Shown: positions 26,635-35,894, numbered from the stretch's first letter. The stretch is DNA of 64,000 bases from Roseibium sp. MMSF_3544 (GCF_030732845.1 NZ_JASHKA010000009.1:62001-126000); one strand, 5' to 3'. Numbers and translations are program-made. Notes: generated from the letters alone by a model not told the origin.

Positions 26635-28890
26635 ATGGCGCGTCGGGCGAAACGCCAGCCACGGATTGAACCGACATTTGGAAGCGACAGCAGCAGCCTG
26701 CTTGACCTGCGCCTTGGCCCGCAGGATCGCCCTTCTGCGCCTGCATCAAAGACGGGATCCAAAGGCAAATCCGGCAAGCCCGGGACCCGGAAGAAATCCT
26801 CACCGAAAAAGAGCGCGAAATCACAAAAGGGCAAAGCCCGCACCAGTCAAAGCAATCGCCGCGGAGGCCGCTCGGGCGCCAAGCGGCGCAGCCGAAAGCG
26901 CAAGAGCAGTTTCAAGATGCCGGCAGGCCTCGGGCGTCTGCTAAAGCGCGGAGCCTATTGGAGCGCTGTTCTCGGCATCTGGTGCGTGATCGCAGTTGTG
27001 TGCGTCATTGGCTATTACGCCGCATATCTTCCGCCAACCTCCGAGTGGCAGGTGCCGGCCCGCCCGCCGAATGTGAAGATCGTTGCGATGAACGGACAGC
27101 TCATCGCGAACCGGGGCGACACGGGTGGAGAGGCCGTGCGGCTGGAACAGTTGCCGCCTTATCTGCCGAATGCCGTCATTGCCATCGAAGACAGACGTTT
27201 CCGGTCGCATTTCGGCATTGATCCGATCGGTCTGGCGCGGGCTGCCTATACCAATGTGACGTCCGGCCGAGTGGCGCAAGGTGGCTCTACGCTGACCCAG
27301 CAGCTCGCCAAGAACCTCTTTCTCGAACCCGACCGGACCATCAAGCGGAAAATCCAGGAACTGGTGCTCGCGTTCTGGCTGGAAGGTGAATATTCGAAAG
27401 ACGAAATTCTCGAAATGTATCTCAACCGGGTTTATCTCGGATCCGGCGCGTATGGTGTGGATGCTGCCGCGCGCCGATATTTCGGCAAGTCGGCGCGCCT
27501 TCTGACGGTCGCGGAGGCTGCGACCATTGCCGGCCTCCTGAAAGCACCCTCCCGCTACTCACCGGCGCGCAACCCGGATCTTGCCGAGGACAGGGCGCAG
27601 CTCGTGCTCGCGGCCATGCATGAAGAAGGCTACATCAGCTCCGATGAGACCAAGACCGCGATTGCCGCACCCGCCAAGGCAATCCGGCGCTACACGACCG
27701 CGAGCGAAAACTACGTCGCCGACTACGTCATGGACGTGCTGCCGCATTTCGTCGGATCGATCGACGGCGACATCATCGTCGACACCACGGTAGACCCGGC
27801 CATGCAGCAGGCCGCCGAGACCGCGCTGCGCGGAGCTCTTGAAGAAAACCGCCAAAAACTGGGCGTTTCACAGGGCGCAATCGTGACGCTCGACACCGCC
27901 GGCGCCATCAAGGCCATGGTTGGTGGAGCGGATTATGCCAAGAGCCAGTTCAACAGGGCGGTCTACGCTAAGCGCCAGCCTGGATCGGCCTTCAAGCCGT
28001 TCGTCTATCTGGCGGCGCTCGAAAGCGGCATGACGCCGCAAACGGTCCGCCAGGATCAACCGATCACGATCGGCGGCTGGTCGCCGCAGAACTACACCAA
28101 GGAACACTATGGTCCCGTGACGTTGACCCGGTCGCTGAGCCTGTCGCTGAACACAGTTGCTGCGCGGCTTGCGCATGAAGTCGGGGCCGGAACGGTCGCA
28201 AACACCGCCAAGCGGCTTGGCGTCACCTCCGACCTGAAGAAGAACCTTTCGCTGGCGCTCGGGACCTCCGAGGTCACGCCGCTTGAAATCGCCGGCGCCT
28301 ACGTCCCGTTTTCAAACGGAGGTTATGGAGTGCTGCCGCACGTGATCCGGCGGATCAGAACCGTTGACGGCAAGACCCTTTATTCCCGATCGGGCGACGG
28401 ACGCGGCAGGGTGGTCGAACGGCGCGACGTCGGCAATATGAACCTGATGATGTCCGAAACGCTCTTGACCGGGACCGGGCGCAAGGCGCGGCTTGACAGC
28501 GGCCGGCCAGCCGGCGGCAAGACCGGCACCAGCCAGGATTTCCGCGATGCCTGGTTCATCGGCTATACAGGCAATCTCACCACGGCCGTCTGGTTCGGCA
28601 ACGACGACAATTCGCCGACGAAGAAGGCCACCGGCGGCAGCTTGCCCGCTGCAACCTGGAAAGCGGTCATGGATGCCTCGCACCAGGGACTGCCCATTGC
28701 GGACCTGCCGGGTGTTCCCAACCTTCCAGTGACTGTCGCAGCCCCGCGCAAACCCCAGGCACAGCCCACCGCTGCAGTCGGATCTGGTCGAGAGCCGATT
28801 CCACCGGCACCCGTTGGCGGTGGCAACAGCGGCAACGGCGAACGCCGCGGGCCACTTAATCTGCTCAGAAATATTTTTGGCGGCGGCTAG
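26635..28890 (+). CDS. Class A penicillin-binding protein (PBP1A-like)
   Basis: The 751-residue product is a bifunctional cell-wall synthase. A long basic N-terminal cytoplasmic region (about 1-95, Lys/Arg/Ser-rich) precedes one membrane helix (AVLGIWCVIAVVCVIGYYAA, about 104-123). The GT51 transglycosylase has AVIAIEDRRFRSHFGID and QGGSTLTQQLAKNLFL. The transpeptidase has SxxK in RQPGSAFKPFVYL, SxN in SLSLNTVAARLA and KTG in GGKTGTSQDFRDAW. A Pro/Gly-rich tail ends the protein. It polymerises and cross-links peptidoglycan. The N-terminal tail is unusually long and basic for the family. A 160-bp inverted repeat follows. Confidence 0.95.
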   Translation: MARRAKRQPRIEPTFGSDSSSLLDLRLGPQDRPSAPASKTGSKGKSGKPGTRKKSSPKKSAKSQKGKARTSQSNRRGGRSGAKRRSRKRKSSFKMPAGLGRLLKRGAYWSAVLGIWCVIAVVCVIGYYAAYLPPTSEWQVPARPPNVKIVAMNGQLIANRGDTGGEAVRLEQLPPYLPNAVIAIEDRRFRSHFGIDPIGLARAAYTNVTSGRVAQGGSTLTQQLAKNLFLEPDRTIKRKIQELVLAFWLEGEYSKDEILEMYLNRVYLGSGAYGVDAAARRYFGKSARLLTVAEAATIAGLLKAPSRYSPARNPDLAEDRAQLVLAAMHEEGYISSDETKTAIAAPAKAIRRYTTASENYVADYVMDVLPHFVGSIDGDIIVDTTVDPAMQQAAETALRGALEENRQKLGVSQGAIVTLDTAGAIKAMVGGADYAKSQFNRAVYAKRQPGSAFKPFVYLAALESGMTPQTVRQDQPITIGGWSPQNYTKEHYGPVTLTRSLSLSLNTVAARLAHEVGAGTVANTAKRLGVTSDLKKNLSLALGTSEVTPLEIAGAYVPFSNGGYGVLPHVIRRIRTVDGKTLYSRSGDGRGRVVERRDVGNMNLMMSETLLTGTGRKARLDSGRPAGGKTGTSQDFRDAWFIGYTGNLTTAVWFGNDDNSPTKKATGGSLPAATWKAVMDASHQGLPIADLPGVPNLPVTVAAPRKPQAQPTAAVGSGREPIPPAPVGGGNSGNGERRGPLNLLRNIFGGG

Positions 28891-28936
28891 GGGCGCACGG
28901 CTGAAAACCGCCGCACTGTTTTGTTGCTTCAGCAAA

Positions 28937-29093
28937 CCCCCACCCCTAACCCCTCCCCACAAGGGGGAGGGGGACCAGGCAGTGCCGTTTGCAAACCACA
29001 GTGCTTCTTGGAACCAGTAGCAGGATCGAAAAGTTCGGACGAGGCGTGTCGGGATTCCCCTCCCCCTTGTGGGGAGGGGTTAGGGGTGGGGGT
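28937..29093. repeat. GC-rich long inverted repeat, copy 1
   Basis: The arm 28937-28974 (CCCCCACCCCTAACCCCTCC onward) is the near-perfect inverse of 29057-29093 (ending GGGGTTAGGGGTGGGGG). An 82-base centre separates them. The same arms in the same order recur at 57567-57725 around an unrelated centre, and a fragment lies at 53740-53756. It sits after the PBP gene and before a leftward gene, so it may terminate both. Confidence 0.8.
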
Positions 29094-29178
29094 CCTCTTT
29101 TCCCGGAAATTCAAAATTCTTTCCGGTTCGAAACTCACACGTCGGTCGATGTGCACGCGCCTGAAGTGACGTGCCCAA

Positions 29179-29613
29179 TCAGCAATCGTGGCTATAGGTA
29201 AAGACCAGCGTGTCCGTCGTCATCCGCCCGGTTGGGCGGCACTGCTTGAAGACCTCGCGGGTGCCGGTGACCGTGACCTGAAGCTGGTCGCCCCGCACCG
29301 GTCCTTCAACGTAGTATTCCAGCGGGTTGCCAGGGCAGTATTTGGAAAAGACGCGCGCGATCCCGGAATACCAATTGCCGTTCTTGGTGCCGTTGAACAG
29401 GAGCGTGCCGGGCTGGACGCCGGCCTGACGCAGAACATTGCGCGGAACCTCATAGGACAGCCAACGCTGGTTGCCCTGAGCCTGCAGGCGCATGATCGAT
29501 CCGTTGTGGTCCCAACAGCTGTCCGCTCTTGCATCGCTCGCAACCGACAGACCCGAGATGGCGAGAACTGCCAGTCCGAGCAAACCGCGCATCAGAAATC
29601 TCAGAAAAAACAT
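29179..29613 (-). CDS. Small secreted hypothetical protein
   Basis: I do not recognise the family. The 144-residue product opens with a signal peptide (MFFLRFLMRGLLGLAVLAIS, cleavage after about residue 31 near ARADSC). The mature part has four cysteines (in SCWDH, KYCPGN, KQCRPT, and C-terminal HDC) that could form two disulfides, and looks like a small beta-rich domain (WLSYEVPRNVLRQAGVQPGT, VRGDQLQVTVTGTREVF). The start at 29613 has AGGGGGCGG just upstream; the frame is open to 29688. It stands alone. A periplasmic or envelope role is likely from the signal only. Confidence 0.75.
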   Translation of the reverse strand: MFFLRFLMRGLLGLAVLAISGLSVASDARADSCWDHNGSIMRLQAQGNQRWLSYEVPRNVLRQAGVQPGTLLFNGTKNGNWYSGIARVFSKYCPGNPLEYYVEGPVRGDQLQVTVTGTREVFKQCRPTGRMTTDTLVFTYSHDC

Positions 29614-29702
29614 GTAACCGCCCCCTAAAGTCACTTCAGGGCAGCGAAGCACAGATTTGGGATGTTGCAAATTGGTTTTTAAGGCCAATCAATTGCGACC
29701 CA

Positions 29703-30440
29703 CTAACCGAAGCCGTGGAGATAGAGCCCGTTTTCCTTGAGCCAGACACGTGCTGTCGGTGTTTGTGGTGCAAGCTCCTCGCAAAGGCGCCAGAACCTGG
29801 CGGAATGGTTCATTTCCTTCAAATGCGCAACTTCGTGCGCCGCGACATAATCCAGAATGTCGGGAGGCGCGAGGATCAGGCGCCAGGAAAAGGACAACCT
29901 GCCATTGGCCGCACAAGACCCCCAGCGGCTCTTGGTGTCGCGGATGCTGATTGCGGCGATCTTCTTGCCAATGGTCCCGGCGTGGTGATTTGCGCGCAGC
30001 GTCAGATCCTTGCGCGCCTGTTCCTTGAGCCAGGACGTTACCTTTCGCGGAATGTGGTCTTCGGCGCCGGGAACGTAAAGCGCCGGAACACCGCCTTCTG
30101 ATATCCCACTCGACACCAGCCCGCGCAACTTGCCGGTCGGGATAATGATATGGTGCTCGCCCCGCAATGGCACCGCATCACCCGGTAGAAAAGCTATGTG
30201 CTCAGGCCGGTCCTGCAGGCGTTCGACCAGCCAGTCGATATGCTGACGCGCAAAATGCTCCGCACGGGTAAGATTGCCGCCCCTCGGAACGGTCAGAACG
30301 GGTCCGGAATGATCTGCAGGAAGACGCAAAAGATAGCGCTGCGCCCGCGGATTTGGCTTCAGTCGGATGCGAACCGCTTTTGTGTCTGTCTCAATGTCAA
30401 TGTGATCTGGCAGTTGGGTTTTGCTGCGGCGAAAGAGCAT
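29703..30440 (-). CDS. YgjP-like M48-type metallopeptidase
   Basis: The 245-residue product belongs to the YgjP/SprT-like zinc metallopeptidase family (DUF45 type). The zinc site is HEVAHLKEMNHS (HExxH-like HEVAH plus the downstream His). The family signatures RDTKSRWGSCAANGRLSFSW and LILAPPDILDYVAAHEVAHL are present. Substrates are unknown in most bacteria; related genes sit near restriction systems in some species, but none is here. The ATG at 30440 begins MLFRRSKTQ; the frame extends to 30497 through a TTG without support. It lies downstream of the DUF2852 gene, separated by a terminator. Confidence 0.85.
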   Translation of the reverse strand: MLFRRSKTQLPDHIDIETDTKAVRIRLKPNPRAQRYLLRLPADHSGPVLTVPRGGNLTRAEHFARQHIDWLVERLQDRPEHIAFLPGDAVPLRGEHHIIIPTGKLRGLVSSGISEGGVPALYVPGAEDHIPRKVTSWLKEQARKDLTLRANHHAGTIGKKIAAISIRDTKSRWGSCAANGRLSFSWRLILAPPDILDYVAAHEVAHLKEMNHSARFWRLCEELAPQTPTARVWLKENGLYLHGFG

Positions 30441-30503
30441 GAAAGGTGGTCCGTTCGAATCACTTACGCGGGATTCTAAAGCACTTTCGGGAAACAAAAC
30501 GAC

Positions 30504-30534
30504 GAAAGCGGCGCTTTTTTGAAGCGCCGCCTTC
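30504..30534 (-). terminator. Terminator of the DUF2852 gene
   Basis: A perfect stem GCGGCGCTT/AAGCGCCGC (30508-30516 and 30522-30530) follows the DUF2852 stop on the minus strand. A short T-rich stretch comes after it in that direction (TTTCGTCGTTTTG). Confidence 0.65.
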
Positions 30535-30574
30535 GGTCAGGCCGTCCAGGGACGGGTCCGGGAGGAGGAAGACC

Positions 30575-31015
30575 TTACGATGGAGCAGCTTCGCTGCCAC
30601 CACTCGTGCGGCCCCGGTTGGCCATGAAGCGGTCGAATTCTTCCTGGTCGCGCGCACGGCGCAGTTCGCGCAGGAAGTCGTCAAAGTCTGCCCGCATGGC
30701 ATCCAGCTTTGCGCGTTCTTCTTCCAGGCGCTTCAACTCGCGCTCACGGTAGTCGTCGAACGCAACGTTTCCAGTGCGTGCATAGGCAGTCGTGTTTGAC
30801 ATCTGATCGAATGCTCCCTTCAGCGGGCTACCCCGCCAGTGTTCCTTTGCGTCGCGGGCCATGCCTTCGAAACGGTCACCCCATAAAATGTAGGCAAGCA
30901 TGGCGAGGCCAAGCGGCCAGAAAACCACAAACCCCAGCACCATCAGGCCGATGGTCACCGGCGTCCAGGCAGGTTTGATCATACAACTTTTGGTCGTCGT
31001 CATCTTCCTATCCAT
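30575..31015 (-). CDS. DUF2852 family membrane protein
   Basis: The 146-residue product has the DUF2852 N-terminal block IKPAWTPVTIGLMVLGFVVF with a membrane helix and WPLGLAMLAYILWGDRFEG. A polar, coiled-coil-like C-terminal part (DDYRERELKRLEEERAKLDA) and a basic tail follow. The family is restricted largely to alphaproteobacteria and has no assigned function. The start is uncertain: ATGs at 31015, 31003 and 30982 are in frame and none has an ideal ribosome site. A strong terminator follows. Confidence 0.82.
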   Translation of the reverse strand: MDRKMTTTKSCMIKPAWTPVTIGLMVLGFVVFWPLGLAMLAYILWGDRFEGMARDAKEHWRGSPLKGAFDQMSNTTAYARTGNVAFDDYRERELKRLEEERAKLDAMRADFDDFLRELRRARDQEEFDRFMANRGRTSGGSEAAPS

Positions 31016-31443
31016 TTAAGACATCCACGTTAGTGAAGTGGGAATTGTCAGCTGCCGCTTCAAGGATTTGTGATGCTCAACACAGTCGTTTTTTAGCTCG
31101 AAAGGTCGCGAGGCGGTTGGCCGCTCCTTCGGTCAAGTCTCTGTTTTTACTGCTTTAAAAAATGGTTCGACTGTTTTCTGCGTTAACCAAAAGCCGGTCC
31201 GAAGAATCCTCGGATTTTTGCCGTCCGAGGTCAAAACAGGCGACTCGCGCCGCGGATGACTTCTCGTTTTGACCATCATCCGGAAGAGCTTGTTGAAGGC
31301 GCGTATCTCGCAGGAAAAACCGCTTGAAAAGAAGATGGCCACCCATCCTCCGAGACAGCGCTCTGCGCTTCCTCAGGTTGAGGTTGTGTTGTCGCCAGAA
31401 AGGGAAAAGGAGTGCTGCGCAAGCAGCACCCTGGTTGTCTTGT
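31016..31443. other. 428-bp non-coding gap with repeat remnants
   Basis: No convincing gene lies here. It holds a hairpin CCTCGGA-9-TCCGAGG at 31208-31230 and a single diverged arm of the 22.6-kb repeat family at about 31343-31387 (CATCCTCCGAGACAGC ... CCTCAGGTTGAGG). Short ORFs on both strands are not protein-like. Confidence 0.6.
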
Positions 31444-33138
31444 TCAGCTTACGGTTTCCGAAAGCTGGCGCGCCTGTTCGATCCAGTTGTCGCGCTCGAT
31501 CCGTCCACGGAAGTCGAGCTTGGTGTCGAGCGCTTCGATCTGGTCTCCAGTCAACGCGGCAATCTGCCAATAGTGGAAAATGCCTGCTTCGTTCAGAGAA
31601 GATTCCAGTTTCGGTCCGACACCACTGATCGCCTTAAGGTCATCGGCGGCACCATCCGGCTTGCTGAGAAGAACTTCCGCCAGCGATCCGCGCTTAGGTT
31701 TCCGTGCGGGTTTTGACTTGGGTTTCGGCGCGGATTTGGGCTTTGCCGGTGCCTCGGCTTTTGCCGGGGCTGCAGTTTTCACCGGGGCTGCAGGTTTAGC
31801 TGGAGCCGTGGGTTTGGCAGGTGTACGCACCTGCGCTTTACGGGGCGCACCCGACCGGTTGGACCTGATGAAGTCCATGACCCGCGGAGCGATCTCGGAA
31901 CGCCACCTGGACCCGTTAAAGACGCCGTAGTGACCGACATCCGGCTGTTCGTAATGCGCCTTCATATCTTCCGGAAGGCTCGTGCAAAGATCGTGAGCTG
32001 CCTTGGTCTGGCCGCGGCCGGTGATATCGTCCTTCTCACCTTCGACCGTCAGCAGCGCGGTGCGCGTGATCTTGCTACAGTCGACGAGCCTGCCATTATG
32101 CTCCATCGTGCCGGTCGGCAGGGCGTGCCTGATGAACACGGTCTCCACCGTCTGCAAGTAGAATTCAGCCGTCAGATCCATAACCGCCAGATATTCATCA
32201 TAGAAATCGCGGTGCTTTTCAGCGCTGTCGCCATCCCCTTCCACGAGATGCTGGAAGAATTCGCGATGCGCCGTGACGTGGCGGTCCAGATTCATGCTCA
32301 TGAAGCCGGAAAGCTGCAGGAAACCGGGATAAACGTCGCGCATGAACCCGGGATGCGGGAACGGCACTTTCATCACGACATTGCTCTTGAACCAATCAAT
32401 GCCCTTCGTCACCGCAAGGTCGTTCACGACCGTTGGCGCAACGCGGGTGTCGATCGGACCGCCCATAAGCGTCATGGTGTCGGGAATATAAGGATCTTCC
32501 CGGTCTTCCATCACCGCGACAGCTGCCAGCACCGGAACGGATGGTTGGCAGACACCGAGGATATGGGTGTCCGGACCCAGGAAATGCAGCATGGAAATGA
32601 TGTAATCGATGTAGTCGTCCAGATCGAATTTACCATCCTGGATCGGCACCATGCGTGCATCGATCCAGTCGGTAATGTAGACGTCCGCATTCGGCATCAG
32701 AGCATCGACGGTGCCGCGCAGCAAAGTCGCGTAGTGGCCCGACATCGGCGCAACAATCAGCACCTTGGGGTCGTTGCGGTGCGAGGTGACCCCGCGCTCG
32801 AAACGCACCAGGTCGCAAAAGGGTCTGCTCCAGACAATGTTTTCGCGCACCGGCACGCGCACACCGCCGACCACGGTTTCCTTTAAACCGAATTCCGGCT
32901 TGCCGTAGCGTCGCGTGGTGCGTTCAAGCACTTCACATCCGGCGGCAATCTGCCGGCCGAAACTGGTGTGTGTCCAGGGATTTAGAGGATTCTGGAAGTA
33001 GAGCCGCGTCATATCCGCGAGTGCTCTGAACGGCGCCATGGCCGCGTGGTTCAGCTCGTAAAGGTGATAAAACGGCAAAGGCGCGTCTCCCTTGTTTACG
33101 AAGCCGCCGCCTGCCCCCTTGGCGAAGTTTATAAACAT
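31444..33138 (-). CDS. phaZ: Intracellular PHB depolymerase fused to a helix-hairpin-helix tail
   Basis: Residues 1-430 of the 564-residue product are an intracellular polyhydroxyalkanoate depolymerase. It opens with YHLYELNHAAMAPFRAL and has the nucleophile region GVCQPS (Cys197), GEKDDITG (Asp near 370) and GHYGVFNGSRWR (His403). It hydrolyses stored PHB granules. The family normally ends near 430. Here a Lys/Ala/Pro-rich linker (about 431-485) leads to a helix-hairpin-helix-like domain (about 496-560) with LKAISGVGPKLESSLNEAGI, the type also found at the end of some alphaproteobacterial NuoE subunits. The tail could mediate contact with nucleic acid or a protein partner; that is inference. 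Two PhaR-like sites lie upstream. Confidence 0.93.
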   Translation of the reverse strand: MFINFAKGAGGGFVNKGDAPLPFYHLYELNHAAMAPFRALADMTRLYFQNPLNPWTHTSFGRQIAAGCEVLERTTRRYGKPEFGLKETVVGGVRVPVRENIVWSRPFCDLVRFERGVTSHRNDPKVLIVAPMSGHYATLLRGTVDALMPNADVYITDWIDARMVPIQDGKFDLDDYIDYIISMLHFLGPDTHILGVCQPSVPVLAAVAVMEDREDPYIPDTMTLMGGPIDTRVAPTVVNDLAVTKGIDWFKSNVVMKVPFPHPGFMRDVYPGFLQLSGFMSMNLDRHVTAHREFFQHLVEGDGDSAEKHRDFYDEYLAVMDLTAEFYLQTVETVFIRHALPTGTMEHNGRLVDCSKITRTALLTVEGEKDDITGRGQTKAAHDLCTSLPEDMKAHYEQPDVGHYGVFNGSRWRSEIAPRVMDFIRSNRSGAPRKAQVRTPAKPTAPAKPAAPVKTAAPAKAEAPAKPKSAPKPKSKPARKPKRGSLAEVLLSKPDGAADDLKAISGVGPKLESSLNEAGIFHYWQIAALTGDQIEALDTKLDFRGRIERDNWIEQARQLSETVS

Positions 33139-33173
33139 TTATTCGCGGCCCGTTTGTTTATGGCACCATGTTT

Positions 33174-33185
33174 TGCATCGCAGCA
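33174..33185. promoter_or_regulatory. PhaR-type binding site 1 upstream of phaZ
   Basis: TGCATCGCAGCA matches exactly the TGCRNYGCASMA consensus that I recall for Paracoccus PhaR. It lies 36-47 bases upstream of the phaZ start, where a repressor would block transcription. Confidence 0.6.
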
Positions 33186-33289
33186 CAATAGCTAGGCAAT
33201 CAGGCAGCCGCAATACTGCTAATTGCTAGTCGAAAAATCGTCTAAGCAGTCCAAGTCACTGCCAAACTCGTTTCGGCATCGAATTTCTT

Positions 33290-33301
33290 TGCAGCGCACA
33301 A
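33290..33301. promoter_or_regulatory. PhaR-type binding site 2 upstream of phaZ
   Basis: TGCAGCGCACAA is a second exact match to TGCRNYGCASMA, 116 bases from the first, in the same 222-bp gap. It is 59 bases from the convergent end of hemW and has no other obvious explanation. Confidence 0.55.
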
Positions 33302-33360
33302 AGCAGATAGGGCATTTAAATCAAGCTGGTAGAATTAATTGCCGCAGAGATCGTCCCGGC

Positions 33361-34524
33361 TCAAGCCGCGAGGTCGGCAACCACCGCATCGAGTACGAAA
33401 AACCCCTCCCGCGTCGCCCGGATCCGGTTTTCCCCGATTTCTTCCACCATTTCGTGCTCCAAAAGCGCTTTCAGGCGCTTGGGGTCCACCGACCGGTGAG
33501 CGAAATTTTCATAACGGCTGAGATCGATCCCTTCCGTCAGCCTGAGGCCCATGAGAAGAAACTCGTCTCCCTGTTCCTCCTCGTTCAGCCCAACTTCTTC
33601 GATCAGGCCGTGCCCGTTGCCTTCAACATTTTCCAGCCAGGTCTCGGGATGGCTTTCGGTGGACGTCGCCAACCGGCTTGCGCCCACCGTCAGCCGCCCA
33701 TGCGCACCCGGCCCGACACCGACATAGTCGCCATATCGCCAGTAAACGAGGTTGTGGCGGCATTCCGCACCGGGGCGGGCATGGTTGGAAACCTCATAAG
33801 CCGGCAATCCGGCCGCAGCAGTAACGTCCTGGGTCAGCTCGTAAAATTCCGCACCCAGTTCCGGTTCGGGCGTCTTCAGCTTCCCGGCCATGTAGAGCCT
33901 GTAAAAGGGCGTGCCTTCCTCGATCGTCAGCTGGTAAAGCGACAGATGATCGGCTGCCAGGCCGATTGCCTGATCAAGCTCGGCTGCCCATTCAGCGGGC
34001 GTCTGATCCGGCCGGGCGTAGATGAGATCGAAAGACAGGCGCGGAAAGGTGGCGCGCGCCGTCTCGATGGCTGCACGCGCAGTCGCTGCGTCGTGAAGGC
34101 GGCCGAGCAGCTTCAAATCCGTGTCGTTCAGGGACTGAACACCAAGCGAAACGCGGTTCACTCCGGCTGTGCGGTATCCTCTGAACCGGTTTGCCTCGAC
34201 TGAGCTTGGATTGGCTTCCAGCGTGATTTCAGCGTCGCCGTCCATCGTCCAGCGGTCCGAGATCGCGTTGAGCACGCGCTCGACCGTTGCAGGCTCCATG
34301 AGGGACGGCGTGCCACCGCCGAGAAACACGGACTGGACGGTTTTGCCTTTCGTCAGATCGGCAAAATAGCTGAGTTCGTTTTCGAACGCTGCGCAGAAAC
34401 GCTCCTGATCGACCGGTTGATGGCGGACATGGGAGTTGAAGTCGCAATAGGGGCACTTGGCGGCACAGAACGGCCAGTGCACATAAATCCCGAAGCCGCC
34501 GTCGGTTGACCGTTGGGTGGTCAC
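33361..34524 (-). CDS. hemW: Radical SAM heme chaperone HemW
   Basis: The 387-residue product is HemW, a radical SAM protein that inserts heme into respiratory enzymes, and not a coproporphyrinogen oxidase. The cluster motif CxxxCxxC is Cys20, Cys24, Cys27 in WPFCAAKCPYCDFN, and GGGTPS follows. The FDLIYARPDQTPAEW segment and the C-terminal winged-helix region are typical. It is the last gene of the rph-rdgB-hemW unit, 5 bp after rdgB. Confidence 0.95.
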   Translation of the reverse strand: MTTQRSTDGGFGIYVHWPFCAAKCPYCDFNSHVRHQPVDQERFCAAFENELSYFADLTKGKTVQSVFLGGGTPSLMEPATVERVLNAISDRWTMDGDAEITLEANPSSVEANRFRGYRTAGVNRVSLGVQSLNDTDLKLLGRLHDAATARAAIETARATFPRLSFDLIYARPDQTPAEWAAELDQAIGLAADHLSLYQLTIEEGTPFYRLYMAGKLKTPEPELGAEFYELTQDVTAAAGLPAYEVSNHARPGAECRHNLVYWRYGDYVGVGPGAHGRLTVGASRLATSTESHPETWLENVEGNGHGLIEEVGLNEEEQGDEFLLMGLRLTEGIDLSRYENFAHRSVDPKRLKALLEHEMVEEIGENRIRATREGFFVLDAVVADLAA

Positions 34525-34529
34525 GTGAG

Positions 34530-35168
34530 TTATCCCTCCAGACAGCCTTCCGCGAAGATCTTGAATGCCCGGGCGCGATGCGACAGCGGATCTTTGTCCG
34601 CGGAAAGTCCGTGTTTTTCTTCTGCGGACATTTCGCCGAACGTGCGCTCATGACCGTCCGGCTGGAACATCGGATCATACCCGAAGCCCTGGCTGCCGCG
34701 TGGTGGCCAGACCACCAGCCCTTCGACCTCGCCACGGAAATATTCCTTGTGGCCGTCCGGCCAGGCAAGGCAGAGCACCGCAACGAAAGATCCACGCCGC
34801 TCTTCGGGTGCTTCGACCTTCAGACTGCGCAACTTTTCCTCGATCGTCCGCATTGCCATGGCGAAATCCTTGCCGGGTCCGGCCCAGCGGGCGGAATAAA
34901 TCCCCGGGTCGCCATCCAGCGCCTCGACGCAAAACCCACTGTCATCGGCCAGAGCAGGCAGACCGGACGCCTCGGCGGACGCCACCGCCTTGATGGCGGC
35001 ATTGGCTTCAAACGTCAGTCCGTCTTCCTCCGGCTCCGGCAAATCGAGCTCGGCAGCAGACACCACCTCAAACCCGTATGGCGCAAGCAGGTCGTTGATT
35101 TCGCGGATCTTTCCCTTGTTGTGACTTGCAACAACAAGCTTGCCGGGTTCGAGTTTGCGGTGATCCAT
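34530..35168 (-). CDS. rdgB: XTP/dITP pyrophosphatase
   Basis: The 212-residue product is a Ham1/RdgB-type house-cleaning nucleotide pyrophosphatase. It has the N-terminal [16 protein letters not shown], the central [13 protein letters not shown] and [14 protein letters not shown], and the C-terminal [20 protein letters not shown]. It hydrolyses dITP, XTP and ITP to monophosphates and so keeps deaminated purines out of DNA. It lies between rph (12 bp) and hemW. Confidence 0.97.
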   Translation of the reverse strand: MDHRKLEPGKLVVASHNKGKIREINDLLAPYGFEVVSAAELDLPEPEEDGLTFEANAAIKAVASAEASGLPALADDSGFCVEALDGDPGIYSARWAGPGKDFAMAMRTIEEKLRSLKVEAPEERRGSFVAVLCLAWPDGHKEYFRGEVEGLVVWPPRGSQGFGYDPMFQPDGHERTFGEMSAEEKHGLSADKDPLSHRARAFKIFAEGCLEG

Positions 35169-35180
35169 GCGTCGGTTTTC

Positions 35181-35894
35181 CTAGAGAATTGCCATTTTCT
35201 GCAGATCGACGAGACGATTGATGCCGGCTTTTGCCAGGCCCATCAGCTGACCGAATTCGTCCTCGGAAAACGGTACGCCTTCCGCCGTACCCTGGATTTC
35301 GACAATGCCGCCAGAGCCCGTCATGACAAAATTTGCATCCGTCTCGGCGGTGCTGTCTTCGGCATAGTCGAGGTCAAGGACCGGTGTACCCTCGTAGATC
35401 CCGCAGGAAATCGCGGCAATCTGGTCTGTCAGGACGTCTCCCGTCACCATGTCCCGTGCCCGCATCCATTCGATACAGTCGCGCAGAGCCACCCAGGCGC
35501 CGGTGATCGCCGCCGTGCGTGTACCACCGTCGGCCTGGACCACGTCGCAGTCGACTGTGATCTGAACTTCGCCCAGCGCTTGCAGATCCACGACCGCGCG
35601 CAGAGAGCGGCCGATAAGGCGCTGGATTTCCTGGGTGCGGCCGGACTGTTTTCCAGCACTCGCCTCGCGGCGCATCCGATCGCCGGTCGCGCGCGGCAAC
35701 ATGCCGTATTCCGCCGTCACCCAACCCCGGTTCTGGCCACGCAGCCAGGGCGGTACCCGCTCTTCCAAACTGGCTGTACAAAGCACATGTGTGTCACCGA
35801 ACTTGACCAGACACGACCCTTCCGCGTGCTTGGAAACACCGCGCTCCAGGGTCACCGCCCGGAGTTCGTCGGCTGCGCGTTTTGATGGACGCAT
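35181..35894 (-). CDS. rph: Ribonuclease PH
   Basis: The 237-residue product is a phosphorolytic 3'-5' exoribonuclease that trims tRNA 3' ends. It opens [20 protein letters not shown] and has the family segments [38 protein letters not shown] and [19 protein letters not shown]. Length and motifs are full. It is first in a leftward rph-rdgB-hemW operon and divergent from hrcA. I found no CIRCE element in the 215-bp gap. Confidence 0.98.
   Translation of the reverse strand: MRPSKRAADELRAVTLERGVSKHAEGSCLVKFGDTHVLCTASLEERVPPWLRGQNRGWVTAEYGMLPRATGDRMRREASAGKQSGRTQEIQRLIGRSLRAVVDLQALGEVQITVDCDVVQADGGTRTAAITGAWVALRDCIEWMRARDMVTGDVLTDQIAAISCGIYEGTPVLDLDYAEDSTAETDANFVMTGSGGIVEIQGTAEGVPFSEDEFGQLMGLAKAGINRLVDLQKMAIL

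Noticed and set aside
28937-29093. CRISPR-like or transposon interpretation of the GC-rich repeat
   Set aside because: There are only two facing arms per locus and no transposase; it fits an intergenic inverted repeat.
31133-31346. Short minus-strand frames of 63-69 aa before phaZ's downstream gap
   Set aside because: No motif, no ribosome site, and the region carries hairpins and repeat remnants.
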